Of a stretch of DNA of 62,772 bases, positions 1-9,121 are shown piece by piece. The notes under the pieces were generated by a model. That model was not told where the DNA came from, did not search any database, and worked only from the letters and a program-made list of their open reading frames with translations. Where the stretch lies: assembly GCF_000372445.1 (NCBI RefSeq), contig NZ_AQUY01000002.1, forward strand, positions 595,242 to 658,013, read 5' to 3'. Source of the DNA: Corynebacterium ulceribovis DSM 45146 (GTDB lineage Bacteria > Actinomycetota > Actinomycetes > Mycobacteriales > Mycobacteriaceae). Position numbers and translations under genes: made by a program. Each line of letters begins with the position of its first letter. Within the stretch, counting starts at the first letter, position 1.

Positions 1-341
1 AGAAGCTGATTGATAATGACGCTTTGCGCCAGCGGCTCGCCGACATGGCGACCGACTTGATGAGTTCCCGCCTGATGCTGCGCTACGCCGCTGACGCACT
101 CGACGCGAAAGCCGACGGTTATGTAGAGGCCTGCGCAATGGCAAAACTCCACGTCACCGAAAAGTGTTTCCACGTAGCTGACGAAGCGTTGCAGCTACAT
201 GGCGGCTATGGCTACCTGCAGGATTACCACGTTGAGCGCATTGTTCGTGACCTGCGCGTCATGCGCATCCTTGAGGGCACCAATGAGATTATGCGGCTGA
301 TGATTGGCCGCGCTGTCGGCAAAGGTGCCCTGAAGTTCTAG
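1..341 (+). CDS. Acyl-CoA dehydrogenase, C-terminal fragment (gene cut by window edge)
   Basis: This is the last ~113 codons of an acyl-CoA dehydrogenase; the reading frame is open from base 3 and the true start lies outside the window. The visible part is the C-terminal helical bundle, with the family hallmark LHGGYGYLQDYHVERIVRD (FAD and dimer contacts) followed by RILEGTNEIMRLMIGR. Such flavoenzymes form a 2,3-double bond in an acyl-CoA and pass electrons to ETF. A short- or branched-chain substrate is plausible but cannot be decided from this fragment. The stop codon lies inside a perfect hairpin shared with convergent putA. Confidence 0.93.
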   Translation, partial: KLIDNDALRQRLADMATDLMSSRLMLRYAADALDAKADGYVEACAMAKLHVTEKCFHVADEALQLHGGYGYLQDYHVERIVRDLRVMRILEGTNEIMRLMIGRAVGKGALKF

Positions 342-365
342 CTGGTTCTGGTGGGAACCAGCTAG
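338..365. terminator. Bidirectional hairpin between convergent genes
   Basis: An 11-bp perfect inverted repeat (CTAGCTGGTTC / GAACCAGCTAG) with a 6-base loop. The left arm includes the stop codon of the dehydrogenase, and the stop of putA is 11 bases beyond the right arm. There is no T-run, so it would be a U-less hairpin serving both convergent transcripts. Confidence 0.65.
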
Positions 366-375
366 AGATTCCCGG

Positions 376-3300
376 CTACTTCGAGTGTTCGATGTAGCCG
401 AAGCGGTGGCGGGTAATCGACATTGCCTGCTCGAGCAGCATGGTCAGCAGCTCACGGCGGCCCTCGGCCAGCACCTGCTGGTCTAGGACGACGGAGCCGG
501 ACTGTGCCGCCGCCGCATGCACGGAGTCTGCGACCTGTCCAATCACGCGGACACGTGCGCTTGGCGTTGCTTCAATCATCTCGGCGTAAGCGTCGTCGGT
601 TTCCGTCACAAAGCGGATGTTTGGCACATCAATGACCACGTCTGGCGCCGCAGAAATCCGCAGCTTCGTGCCACAGAGCTGCGCGCCCAGCAGAATACGC
701 AGCAGGTCACGGAGCTGGTAGCCGGCACCGACGCGCACATGCAGCGGGTCAATCATTGGGCGGTAGCGGAAGATGTTTGCCTCCGCCAGCATGGCCGTGT
801 GGTCGTGCTCAATGCCAAACTCGGTCGCCCAGGCGGACGCATCCAGCTCGGTGGCGCGCTGCAACCAGTTGCGGTCGGTCGCTGGGAGCTGCTCCTCGGT
901 GTAGTAGTCGCGGAAGTCGCGCAGCGTCTGGGTGATGTCGCGGGACACGGAAATCTTCGTCGCCGAAGAGCTGGTCAAGTCAGCATCTTCCCAGGTGCCT
1001 TGCTGTGCCACGTAGTTCGGGCCGCCAGCCTTTGCACCGGAACCGATGGAGGAGTTCTTCCAACCACCGAAGGACTGGCGCTGGACAATCGCGCCGGTGA
1101 TACCGCGGTTGACGTAGCCGTTGCCGACCTCAACGTGCTCCAGCCAGTACTCAATTTCGCCTTCATCCAGGCTGTGGATACCGCCGGTGAGACCAAAGCC
1201 AGTCTCGTTTTGCATGGCGATGGCCTCTTCCAGGGTCTCCGCACGCATGATGCCGAGGATTGGGCCGAAGCATTCGGTGGTGTGGTACCAGGAACCGCGC
1301 TTAACACCGTCGCGCAGGCCCGGCGACCACAGGGTGCCTTCGTCGTTGAGCTTTTGCGGCTCAATCAGCCAGGTTTCGCCCTCATCAAGCTGGGTCAGGC
1401 CACGCAGCAACTTATCGCCCGGCGCCTCAATGACACCGTTCATCGTGGTGGAGATGTCCGTGCCGTAGCCCACCTTCAGGCTGGATACCGCGTCCACCAG
1501 CTGGTTGAGGAAACGGTCAGACGAGCCGACCGAGCCCACCAAAATCACCAGCGATGCAGCCGAGCACTTCTGGCCAGCGTGACCAAACGCTGATTTATAC
1601 ACGTGCTCTACCGCCAGGTCTGGGTCGGCCGCTGGGGTGACCACAATGGCGTTCTTACCGGAGGTTTCCGCGTTCAGGGCCATGGTTGGCTTCCAAGAGC
1701 GGAACAGTTTCGCGGTTTCAGAGGAGCCGGTGAGGATGACCGAGTCGACATCTGGGTGGGACATCAGGCGCTTGCCGGCGTCAGCTTCATCAGCGTTGAC
1801 CAACTGCACGAGGTCGTCGCCGATGCCTGCTTCACGCAGCAGTTCGACCGCAACTTCGGCGCAGCGCACCACCTGCGGGGCAGGCTTAATGATGACGGCG
1901 CTACCTGCTGCCAGTGCGGAGAACACGCCGCCCAGTGGAATGGCGACCGGGAAGTTCCATGGTGGGGTAACCACGGTGACCTTGTGCGGGGTGAACTTTG
2001 CGGTGGTCACAGCGTCGATTTGGCGCGCCGATTCGGCGTAGTAGTGCGCGAAGTCGATGGCCTCGGATACTTCTGGGTCGGCTTCGGCGACGGTTTTGCC
2101 GGATTCGTGTGTCATAACGGAAATCAGCTTGCCGCGGCCATCGGCGAGCGCATCGGCGGCCTTATCCAGCAGGGCTGCGCGCTCTTCGGCTGGGGTGTTT
2201 GCCCACTTTTCAGCGGTGGCAACTGCGGTGGCGATGGCCTCATCGATGACTGCTGGGTCGGTGACCGATTCGCTTTGCACTGGACCCGGTTCGTTGGCAA
2301 GCAGGTCCACGGCCCACTGGCGGTTCTGCGGCAGTGACGGGTCGGTGTCCGGTTCGTTGACGAAATGGCCTGGCTGGTGCGCCGACAAAGTTCCGAGCTT
2401 ATTGACGGATTCGACCGTGCGATCTTGCAGTCGGCGCGGTCCGGCAAACGTGGCCCAGCGGTCGCGGACGGAATCGCGGAAGCGCTGCTCCTGGTCCTGC
2501 ATTGGGGTCTGGTGGTCTGGGCCTTCGACATCTGGCGCGAAGAGTGCGTGCAGGAAGTTCTGCTTTTCGCCGTTTTCTTCCAGACGGCGAACCAGGTAGG
2601 ACACGGCAACGTCGAAGTCTTCGGCGTGCACCACTGGGGTGTACAGGATGACGGTGCCGGTGGCGTCGCGGACGGCCTTGGCCTGTGCTGGTGCCATGCC
2701 TTGCAGCATTTCAATGTCCAGCTGGTCGGTGACATCACGCTGCTTGGCGAGTTCGGCGGCCAGTGCGACGGTGAAGAGGTTGTGGCTGGCGACACCGACG
2801 CGGACGTTGTCGGCGTGTTCTGGGGTGAGGATGTAGTCGAGTAGGCGGATGTAGTTCGCGTCGACTTCTGCCTTGGTCTGGTACGGAGCCTGTGGCCAGT
2901 CGTGGATTTCCGCATCCACCCGCTCCATGGACAAGTTCGCACCCTTGACCAACCGGATCTTAATGTTGGCGCCACCCTTCGCGCGGCGTTCCTTCGCGAA
3001 TTCCGCCAGCTGGACCAAAGCTTCGTAGGTGTCCGGCAGGTAGGCCTGCAGCACAATGCCAACTTCTAGGTCGAGGAATTCTTCCTCGCTCATCAGCTCG
3101 GTGAATAGGCGCAGGGTGAGGTGGAGGTCCTTGTATTCCTCCATGTCCATGTTGACGAATGCGCGCTGGTCGCGGTCGCGGGCGGTGCGGTACAGCGGGC
3201 GCAGGCGTTCCTTCAGACGGTCCAGATTGCCTTCGATGTCCCATGGGTTCAGCTGCGCGCACACCGAGGTCGCCTTGATGGAGACGTAGGTGACGCGTGG

Positions 3301-3849
3301 GTTGGCCAGCAGTTCCCGGGTGCGGTCGAGGCGGCTTTGCGCTTCTACTTCACCGAGGACAGCTTCGCCGAGGAGGTTGAGGTTCAGCTGGAAGTTGTCG
3401 GCTGCGGCGCGGGTAAGCAGCTTGTTCAGGGCTTTGCCGTTGGCGTCGAGCACCAAGTGGCCGACCATTTTCCGCAGGTAGGTGCGGGAGGCCGGCATGA
3501 CAATGTCCGGCAGGATGCGGCTGGTGAAGGAGCCGACTTTCAGCATGGACTTGTTGACGGTGCCGAGGAAGTCGGGCAGGTTCTGGATGCCGCGCAGCTC
3601 TTTTGCTGCGACCTTATTGTCCTCCGGGCGGGTGACGCGGTCGACGAAACGCATGGTGAAGTCGATGCCGGCTGGGTCGCGCACCATGTCGGCCAGCTGC
3701 TGCGTGGACTTGTCGACGGTGCTGTCCGTGGCGGCAAGCCACTGGTGGGCTTGTTTGACGGCAGCGTCAACGATGTTGTCGACGTCGGCGGAGTTTGCCG
3801 GGGCAGCTGGATGTGCGGAAGGGGAGCCCGAAGGCTGAGGGGTGGTCAT
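376..3849 (-). CDS. putA: Bifunctional proline dehydrogenase / L-glutamate gamma-semialdehyde dehydrogenase PutA
   Basis: PutA oxidises proline to glutamate in two steps, using FAD and then NAD+. The 1157-residue protein has an N-terminal proline dehydrogenase barrel (about residues 60-470; YVSIKATSVCAQL, DIEMLQGMAPAQ). An aldehyde dehydrogenase domain follows (about 510-990) with catalytic Glu in NAETSGKN and catalytic Cys in GQKCSAAS, then a C-terminal extension (about 1000-1157). There is no N-terminal DNA-binding domain, so it is unlikely to repress itself. The start is an ATG after AAGGACTACTTGCC. Residues V482-N483-K484 are encoded by one copy of the 11-base repeat. It is transcribed leftward, convergent with the dehydrogenase. 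Confidence 0.96.
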   Translation of the reverse strand: MTTPQPSGSPSAHPAAPANSADVDNIVDAAVKQAHQWLAATDSTVDKSTQQLADMVRDPAGIDFTMRFVDRVTRPEDNKVAAKELRGIQNLPDFLGTVNKSMLKVGSFTSRILPDIVMPASRTYLRKMVGHLVLDANGKALNKLLTRAAADNFQLNLNLLGEAVLGEVEAQSRLDRTRELLANPRVTYVSIKATSVCAQLNPWDIEGNLDRLKERLRPLYRTARDRDQRAFVNMDMEEYKDLHLTLRLFTELMSEEEFLDLEVGIVLQAYLPDTYEALVQLAEFAKERRAKGGANIKIRLVKGANLSMERVDAEIHDWPQAPYQTKAEVDANYIRLLDYILTPEHADNVRVGVASHNLFTVALAAELAKQRDVTDQLDIEMLQGMAPAQAKAVRDATGTVILYTPVVHAEDFDVAVSYLVRRLEENGEKQNFLHALFAPDVEGPDHQTPMQDQEQRFRDSVRDRWATFAGPRRLQDRTVESVNKLGTLSAHQPGHFVNEPDTDPSLPQNRQWAVDLLANEPGPVQSESVTDPAVIDEAIATAVATAEKWANTPAEERAALLDKAADALADGRGKLISVMTHESGKTVAEADPEVSEAIDFAHYYAESARQIDAVTTAKFTPHKVTVVTPPWNFPVAIPLGGVFSALAAGSAVIIKPAPQVVRCAEVAVELLREAGIGDDLVQLVNADEADAGKRLMSHPDVDSVILTGSSETAKLFRSWKPTMALNAETSGKNAIVVTPAADPDLAVEHVYKSAFGHAGQKCSAASLVILVGSVGSSDRFLNQLVDAVSSLKVGYGTDISTTMNGVIEAPGDKLLRGLTQLDEGETWLIEPQKLNDEGTLWSPGLRDGVKRGSWYHTTECFGPILGIMRAETLEEAIAMQNETGFGLTGGIHSLDEGEIEYWLEHVEVGNGYVNRGITGAIVQRQSFGGWKNSSIGSGAKAGGPNYVAQQGTWEDADLTSSSATKISVSRDITQTLRDFRDYYTEEQLPATDRNWLQRATELDASAWATEFGIEHDHTAMLAEANIFRYRPMIDPLHVRVGAGYQLRDLLRILLGAQLCGTKLRISAAPDVVIDVPNIRFVTETDDAYAEMIEATPSARVRVIGQVADSVHAAAAQSGSVVLDQQVLAEGRRELLTMLLEQAMSITRHRFGYIEHSK
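2397..2407 (+). repeat. 11-base dispersed word, copy 1 (in putA)
   Basis: Exact GCTTATTGACG on the + strand, antisense to putA, where it is read as GTC-AAT-AAG (Val-Asn-Lys). Confidence 0.85.
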
Positions 3850-4197
3850 GGCAAGTAGTCCTTAGATCCGTAAGAGAGAAAAAGGGGAGTGGATGCTCAG
3901 GACAATCTGCATGCGAAAAGGCACACAGTGTCCGGCAAGGCGGGACTACTGTGTCGGCGGACGGTCGCTGCTGAAGCGGACGCGTGGGCGGTTGTTATGC
4001 ATGGTGGGCACAACCCCCTCTCAAACGGGCTTTCGGTGTGTGAAAGCGGCAAAAGTTTAAGACTATTTACTTATTCAAAAGTGGCCGTCTTCCTGCGGTG
4101 ATGTTGGCTGCGGTGAGCCGGCCGCTGGCGGTTGCTCATGAGCATAACAGAACTGTTGCTACGGAAAATAGCGCGGGGGTTGGCGCGGAACACCACC

Positions 4198-4208
4198 GCT
4201 TATTGACG
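4198..4208 (+). repeat. 11-base dispersed word, copy 2 (intergenic)
   Basis: Exact GCTTATTGACG in a gap, ending 5 bases before a terminator hairpin. Confidence 0.85.
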
Positions 4209-4213
4209 AATTG

Positions 4214-4241
4214 AAAAACCGCCACCGAAGGTGACGGTTTT
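4214..4241 (-). terminator. Rho-independent terminator downstream of the Cys-rich mini-gene
   Basis: AAAACCGCCACC / GGTGACGGTTTT form a 12-bp stem (one wobble) around a GAA loop, with a T-run on both strands. It lies 47 bases after the stop of the leftward 52-residue gene and could work in either direction. Confidence 0.75.
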
Positions 4242-4288
4242 TGCTGTCTGGCGGCTGGGCTGGGGAGCGCCGTTTGCCAAATTCTGGG

Positions 4289-4447
4289 TTAGCCGAAAAG
4301 CTTCCCGAAGAAGCCTGCCTTTGGAGGCTCTGGCGCACAGGTGCACCACTGGCCGGCTGGGACGCTGGCCTTTACCTGTTCAATGTGAGCTCCGCATCCT
4401 GCCCAGGTGGTCTTGGAGCACTTCTTGCAACGTACTGGTCGGCACAT
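4289..4447 (-). CDS. Small Cys-rich, probably metal-binding protein (52 aa)
   Basis: This 52-residue protein begins MCRPVRCKKCSKTTWAGCGAH and ends in an aromatic/basic GFFGKLFG tail. It has a CxxC pair, a CGxH element and a later CTC, together a plausible zinc- or copper-binding knuckle. I recall similar proteins of this size as conserved and unnamed in actinobacteria; their biochemical role is unknown to me. I chose the second ATG because AAAGGAA precedes it at good spacing and the 13 extra residues of the longer frame look non-conserved. A 16-bp palindrome lies about 40 bp upstream. It has its own terminator and sits just behind the restriction operon, but looks like a separate unit. Confidence 0.8.
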   Translation of the reverse strand: MCRPVRCKKCSKTTWAGCGAHIEQVKASVPAGQWCTCAPEPPKAGFFGKLFG

Positions 4448-4487
4448 AATCGGGGATTCCTTTCGTCCTGTCCTTCTGCCGAACAAT

Positions 4488-4503
4488 ATACCCGCGCGGG
4501 TAT
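4488..4503. promoter_or_regulatory. Perfect 16-bp palindrome, CsoR-like operator candidate
   Basis: ATACCCGCGCGGGTAT is a perfect inverted repeat overlapping a TATATT -10 candidate for the leftward Cys-rich mini-gene. The ATACCC...GGGTAT form resembles operators of the CsoR/RcnR family of metal-sensing repressors. Assigning a regulator is inference; no such regulator gene is in the window. Confidence 0.45.
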
Positions 4504-4597
4504 TAGCGGTAAAAATAAGTCCTTGAATTGAGATCGGGATCTCAAGTTAGTGAGAAACGGCCTCAATTACTGCGTTGACCTCGGGCTTTGTGGTCGC

Positions 4598-7500
4598 CTA
4601 GCGTTCGATGCGCTTACTCGAGTCCTGTTGCATGCTGGCTTGATGTGCGAGCCCAGCCAGTACCTTTTTCAGACCGCCCAAGGACACCTCGTCGCCCATG
4701 AATAGTTCCTGAATCTCGCGGGACTCATTCATGACCGTAATCAGTGCGCCGACCACGGCCTTCTCAAACCCGGGCGCGTGCTCCAGTTGGCTGACCGTAT
4801 TCTCTGCCGCCATCTTTGCCACGTCCTCGTTCGGTGCGAGCGTTCCCCACACCTGCATGACGAATCCGCGCACCGCCTTGTTGGACGCGGGGATACCGGC
4901 TGCGGTGAGGATGGCGTTGGCCTCGTCCACGGCTTCGTCAAAGGCGATACCCATCGACGAATCAGCGGGCGCGGTTCCACCGCCCAGGGTTGGTACTTCC
5001 AGCTGCCCGTCCCCGTCCGTCAGTCCTAGGTTCTCGGCCATCGACTTCGGCGCCACAGCCACACCGATGATGTCCACGGTGGACACGTCGATGACGTCGG
5101 ACAGTCCCAAGTGCAGGTTGCGGGCCAGGTAGGTGGCCAAAATTGCCCGCTTGCGCATAGACGTGTCCTCGAAGTTGACAATCTGCGACAGGAACTCCCA
5201 GGACTTGACATACGTGTGCAGGTCGGTGCGAAACGCCTTATGACGGTTCACTTCGTCCTCGTTGCCGGACAGACGCGCCTGGCGTAGACCGTCGTTCCAG
5301 CGCTGCACGATAGGGGAGATATGCGCGCGGAAAGTCTCGTGGTCTACCTCGCCCCCCACCACAGCTGCGGCTACTGACTCGATGTCAGACTCGGTGTAGA
5401 AGCCGGCCCCGTCGATGCGCTCGGCCACCTCGAACAAGGCGGATGGTTCTACGTCCCCGGCCAAGGTCGCGGCCGTGTAGAACTGCTTGAAGTCAGCCAG
5501 GATGGACTCTGCGTCGTTGGCGAAGTCCACCACCATCGGCGCGGTCTTACCCGGGTAGGTGCGGTTGAGCCGGGACAGGGTCTGGACCGTGGCCACGCCC
5601 GAGAGTTTTTTATCCACGTACATTGCACACAGTCGTGGCTCGTTGAACCCGGTCTGGAACTTGTTGGCGACGATCAGCACGCGGTAGGCGCCATCGGAGT
5701 CCTTGTACGCGCCCTCGGTGTCGGACAAGTCGTTGTACGAGGCCTCGGTGTACAAGCCGTCTGCGGTGGCACGTCCCTCGCGCAATGCTAGGTCGAGCTC
5801 GTAGTCCGCCATGATCTCTGCGAACTTTTCGTCGGTCATATCCGGGGAGCGCCGTGGCTCGGGTGGCGCTGCAATGTCAAGCGAGCCGGAGTAGGCGACC
5901 AGGGTTTTGAATTCGTCCTGCCAGTTGTTTTTGGCAATGTACTTGTTCATCTCGTGGCACCAGTGGAACGCGGACTCGCGGGTGGCCGCCACCACCATCG
6001 CACGGGCCTGACCGCCGAGCAGGCCTGCGACATTCTCGCGGTAGTGGTTGACCACCACGGCCACCTTCTGGGCAATGTTGGTGGGGTGCTCGCGGGCGTA
6101 GCGCACGATTTCGCCCACAACCTCGCCCTTATGCACCATCTCGTCGCGGTTCATCGAGTCCGCGATACGGATGTAGTTACTGTACGTGGTGTAGTTGGTG
6201 AGCACGTCCAGGATAAAGCCCTCTTGGATGGCCTGGGCCATGGTGTAGTGGTCGAACGCCGAGCGTGTGTCCGTCTCGGGGTCGTACGTGCCGAAAATAC
6301 GCATGGTCTTGGGCTTCGGTGTCGCCGTGAACGCTACAAAGGTGATGTTCGTGGCCGAGCTTGCCGCCCGGTCCTGGGCTGCGAGCACAGCCTCAATTCG
6401 CTTCTCCACCGGAGAGCGGTGGGCATCGAGTGCCTTCTCCAGTTGAGCTTCAACCGGCGAGTCTGTGTCCTCTGCTTCATCGAGGTCGGCAACATCAGCG
6501 CCGGTGGCTTGCGCCAGCAGCTCTTTCAGCGCGGAGCTGGATTTGCCGGTCTGGGAGGAGTGCGCCTCGTCCACGATCACGCACCACCTGCGACCTGCCA
6601 TTTCTTTGTCCCCGTCCAGCAGTTGTTTCACGACAGGGAAGGTCTGCAACGTACAGGTGATAATGTGCCCGCCTTCGCGCAGAGCTGCGGAGAGCTGCGG
6701 TGACTTCGCGCCCTGCTTCGCATCAACGTTCACCACCAGGCCAGCGGACGCGGGCAGGAGTTTGATCTCGTCCGCGAGGTTGCGGTCGAGCACCTGCCGG
6801 TCGGAGATAATGATGATCGAGTCGAACGTCTTGGTCTCGCCGCTAAAATGCCGGGCCAGGCGGTGTGCCAGCCACGCAATGGTTTTGGTCTTGCCCGAGC
6901 CTGCGGAGTGTTGAATCAGGTAGCGCTTGCCCACGCTCTCAGTCTCGATGTCGCGGATGACGTTTTCCACCGCGCGTCGCTGGTGGAAACGGGGGAACAC
7001 CAGGTACCCGCCCTTGTCCGCGGGTTGCCACATGGCGTAGGTTGACAGAATTTGGAGCAGGCTGCGGGGCGCCAGCACGTCCCGCCACAGGTACGAGGTC
7101 TCGGACCCGTCCTTGCACGGTGGGTTGCCTGCGCTTTCGCCGTTGCCTTGGTTGAAGGGCAGGAAGATGGTCTTGTCCCCGTTAAGGACTGTGGCCATCT
7201 GTACCTCGGTGTTGGACACAGCGAAGTGAACGAGGCACCGTCCTGGTTGCAGCAGGGTGCGGGTTTTGCCAGGCTTGCGATCTTTCTTGTACTGGCGGAT
7301 AGCGTCCTGAATGGTCTGGGTGTTGTCCGTCTTTAGTTCCAGCGTGGCTACCGGGATACCGTTGAGCAGCAGCACCAGGTCAATGGTCTCGTTGTTGCCT
7401 GGGCGGGTGTCAAAATGCACCTGCCGGATGACGCGCAGTCGGTTAGCCTCCGCCTGCTCGGTCACCTCAGTCAGCAGTGGGTTGGTGGGGTAGAACCCAG

Positions 7501-7873
7501 CCATGGGGCCGAACGTGGCTTTGCCGTGTGCGGCGGACATGTAGCTGAACCCGTCGCGCAGGACGCCGAGCAGACCGCCGATGGTGCCGCCCTTGGTGTG
7601 GTTCTTCTGCGGCGCTTTGCCCAGCAGCTTGGACAGGTAAGTGAGCAGCCGGTGTTGCGCGGCCTTGGTCGCAACCTCGCCCAGGTCCGGTGGGCAGACT
7701 TTGGCGTACTCGGTCGGGTACTGGGTGGATAGCCAGTCCAGCACGTCCCCGGGGAACAGGGCGAGGTCGGGGTCGAACCCGGTGTCGCGTGCCCCGTCCA
7801 CATACGTCCAGCCGGAGATGGCTAGGTGCTGGCAGATGGCGGTTTCAAACCCGTGCTCAAGTGTGTGGTTCAT
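4598..7873 (-). CDS. hsdR: Type I restriction enzyme, R (restriction/translocase) subunit HsdR
   Basis: HsdR pulls DNA through the type I complex using ATP and cuts it. The 1091-residue protein has an N-terminal PD-(D/E)xK nuclease (IDLVLLLNGIPVATLELK, ~residues 163-180) and a superfamily-2 motor with Walker A HSAGSGKTKT (~320), DEAH box VIVDEAHSS, FTATPKPKTM and QTLSRLNRTYPGK. A helical C-terminal region follows. All key motifs are intact, so the enzyme should be active. It is the last gene of hsdM-hsdS-hsdR, starting 3 bases after hsdS stops. Confidence 0.95.
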   Translation of the reverse strand: MNHTLEHGFETAICQHLAISGWTYVDGARDTGFDPDLALFPGDVLDWLSTQYPTEYAKVCPPDLGEVATKAAQHRLLTYLSKLLGKAPQKNHTKGGTIGGLLGVLRDGFSYMSAAHGKATFGPMAGFYPTNPLLTEVTEQAEANRLRVIRQVHFDTRPGNNETIDLVLLLNGIPVATLELKTDNTQTIQDAIRQYKKDRKPGKTRTLLQPGRCLVHFAVSNTEVQMATVLNGDKTIFLPFNQGNGESAGNPPCKDGSETSYLWRDVLAPRSLLQILSTYAMWQPADKGGYLVFPRFHQRRAVENVIRDIETESVGKRYLIQHSAGSGKTKTIAWLAHRLARHFSGETKTFDSIIIISDRQVLDRNLADEIKLLPASAGLVVNVDAKQGAKSPQLSAALREGGHIITCTLQTFPVVKQLLDGDKEMAGRRWCVIVDEAHSSQTGKSSSALKELLAQATGADVADLDEAEDTDSPVEAQLEKALDAHRSPVEKRIEAVLAAQDRAASSATNITFVAFTATPKPKTMRIFGTYDPETDTRSAFDHYTMAQAIQEGFILDVLTNYTTYSNYIRIADSMNRDEMVHKGEVVGEIVRYAREHPTNIAQKVAVVVNHYRENVAGLLGGQARAMVVAATRESAFHWCHEMNKYIAKNNWQDEFKTLVAYSGSLDIAAPPEPRRSPDMTDEKFAEIMADYELDLALREGRATADGLYTEASYNDLSDTEGAYKDSDGAYRVLIVANKFQTGFNEPRLCAMYVDKKLSGVATVQTLSRLNRTYPGKTAPMVVDFANDAESILADFKQFYTAATLAGDVEPSALFEVAERIDGAGFYTESDIESVAAAVVGGEVDHETFRAHISPIVQRWNDGLRQARLSGNEDEVNRHKAFRTDLHTYVKSWEFLSQIVNFEDTSMRKRAILATYLARNLHLGLSDVIDVSTVDIIGVAVAPKSMAENLGLTDGDGQLEVPTLGGGTAPADSSMGIAFDEAVDEANAILTAAGIPASNKAVRGFVMQVWGTLAPNEDVAKMAAENTVSQLEHAPGFEKAVVGALITVMNESREIQELFMGDEVSLGGLKKVLAGLAHQASMQQDSSKRIER

Positions 7874-7876
7874 GGC

Positions 7877-9121
7877 TTAGTGCACCTCAATCTGTCCGGT
7901 GACGGCGGCGGTAATCAGGGCAGACCTACGCTCGGTGAGCAGGTCTTTCAGTTGCTGGGTCTTAGCCAGCATCGCGTCGATACGTGCGGTGGTCTCGTCC
8001 AGGTGCTGGACTAGGCGCTCCTGCTCGTCCAGTGGTGGGAGGGGGACTTTGAACATTCCCAATTGCTCAGCGCCCAAGTTCGGTTGTGCAGAACCAGTTT
8101 CGGAAAAGGTAATTTGATCTCGGATGATGTTGGACGATAGGACGTAGGCCATCATTTCGGGGAGGTAACTCCCATTAGAGGTCAAACAGCAAACCGAGCT
8201 GGCAAGACTGCCTTCATCGAAACTGACGATACCGAACTTGCCCAGCGACCCGCGAAGGCAAAAGATGATGTCGCCCTTCGCCAGTTTCGCTCCACCCATC
8301 TTTGCGTACTTTTCAGCACTAACGAATTTTGCATTATCCAAGGAAACACGGCCGTTTACGAGGTCACCGGCATTGATGAAAGGGATACCCGTCTCTTGAA
8401 TCTCGCTTGGTTTCGGGTAGTTTTCCCCTCTATCGCCATTGGTGATTTTGAACAAACTCGAAACAGAAGCAAGCGCCCAATGCGACGGAATACGTGGAAA
8501 CGGCCCAAAGCCCGTATCAATCTGCGAGTTAGAACTGCCCTGCAATGCTTGGTGAATCTCGTTCTTTCGGCGCTCCTCCAGCAACCGGCCCAGACCATCG
8601 AGCTTGTCCAGCATCGCGTCAATCTCGCTGGTTTCGCGGTCCAGGTAGTCCGCGATGGCGCGCTGGGTGTCCCGGTTGGTATGAATAACTGGGTAGTCTC
8701 CAAGGAACTGCGGTGAAATACGGCGAAGGTTTCCCACCCCCTGGAGATTGTGGGCACCTTCATCTAAGAATGGCTGTGAACGTAGGACGTAGCAAAGAAA
8801 ACGTGCGTCTGCGTTCGGGAGTGCCCGTACAACATGTACTTCTGTACTTGCCAGACCGACATCAGTACCTTGATTGGCAAGCATTGCTCGTCCCGCCTCA
8901 AATGTTGGCGTGATCTTCGGCACGAGAACATCCCCTCGGGTGTAAGAGGTATAGCTCATTCCCTTTTTCTTGTATTCAATGACTCGGGAAAAATCTCCAC
9001 CCCCTGCGGGCCAGATGGTCTCCAATGGGAGAAACGTGACATTCGAGCCATTCTCCACCGCGGAAAACCCGTCAGAGGTGGGGTTAACTTCCGCAAACGC
9101 CTTTAGAGGTACCGTCTCCAT
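7877..9121 (-). CDS. hsdS: Type I restriction-modification specificity subunit HsdS
   Basis: HsdS chooses the DNA target of the complex. Its 414 residues show the usual two-fold layout: target domain 1 (~1-145), a conserved helix (~155-200; YLDRETSEIDAMLDKLDGL), target domain 2 (~205-355), and a second conserved helix (~360-410; HLDETTARIDAMLAKTQQL). The two helices are clearly repeats of each other and set the spacer of a split target. The target-domain DNA (about 8040-8570 and 8740-9110) is visibly richer in A+T than its surroundings, as expected of exchanged specificity cassettes. Its ATG overlaps the hsdM stop (TAATG), implying coupled translation. Confidence 0.95.
   Translation of the reverse strand: METVPLKAFAEVNPTSDGFSAVENGSNVTFLPLETIWPAGGGDFSRVIEYKKKGMSYTSYTRGDVLVPKITPTFEAGRAMLANQGTDVGLASTEVHVVRALPNADARFLCYVLRSQPFLDEGAHNLQGVGNLRRISPQFLGDYPVIHTNRDTQRAIADYLDRETSEIDAMLDKLDGLGRLLEERRKNEIHQALQGSSNSQIDTGFGPFPRIPSHWALASVSSLFKITNGDRGENYPKPSEIQETGIPFINAGDLVNGRVSLDNAKFVSAEKYAKMGGAKLAKGDIIFCLRGSLGKFGIVSFDEGSLASSVCCLTSNGSYLPEMMAYVLSSNIIRDQITFSETGSAQPNLGAEQLGMFKVPLPPLDEQERLVQHLDETTARIDAMLAKTQQLKDLLTERRSALITAAVTGQIEVH

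Larger units (their letters stand above)
3850..4288. other. Gene-free 439-bp region upstream of putA
   Basis: I find no convincing gene here; the one short open frame (3889-4101, +) has no recognisable content. The region should hold the leftward putA promoter; the A+T-rich stretch near 4050-4085 is the likeliest place, but no clean -35/-10 pair stands out. It also holds copy 2 of the 11-base word and the terminator of the small gene to the right. Confidence 0.5.

Noticed and set aside
517..1593. 358-codon open frame on the + strand
   Set aside because: Antisense shadow of putA, which has full domain support.
3889..4101. 70-codon frame upstream of putA
   Set aside because: No recognisable domain or conserved look, and placed in the putA control region.
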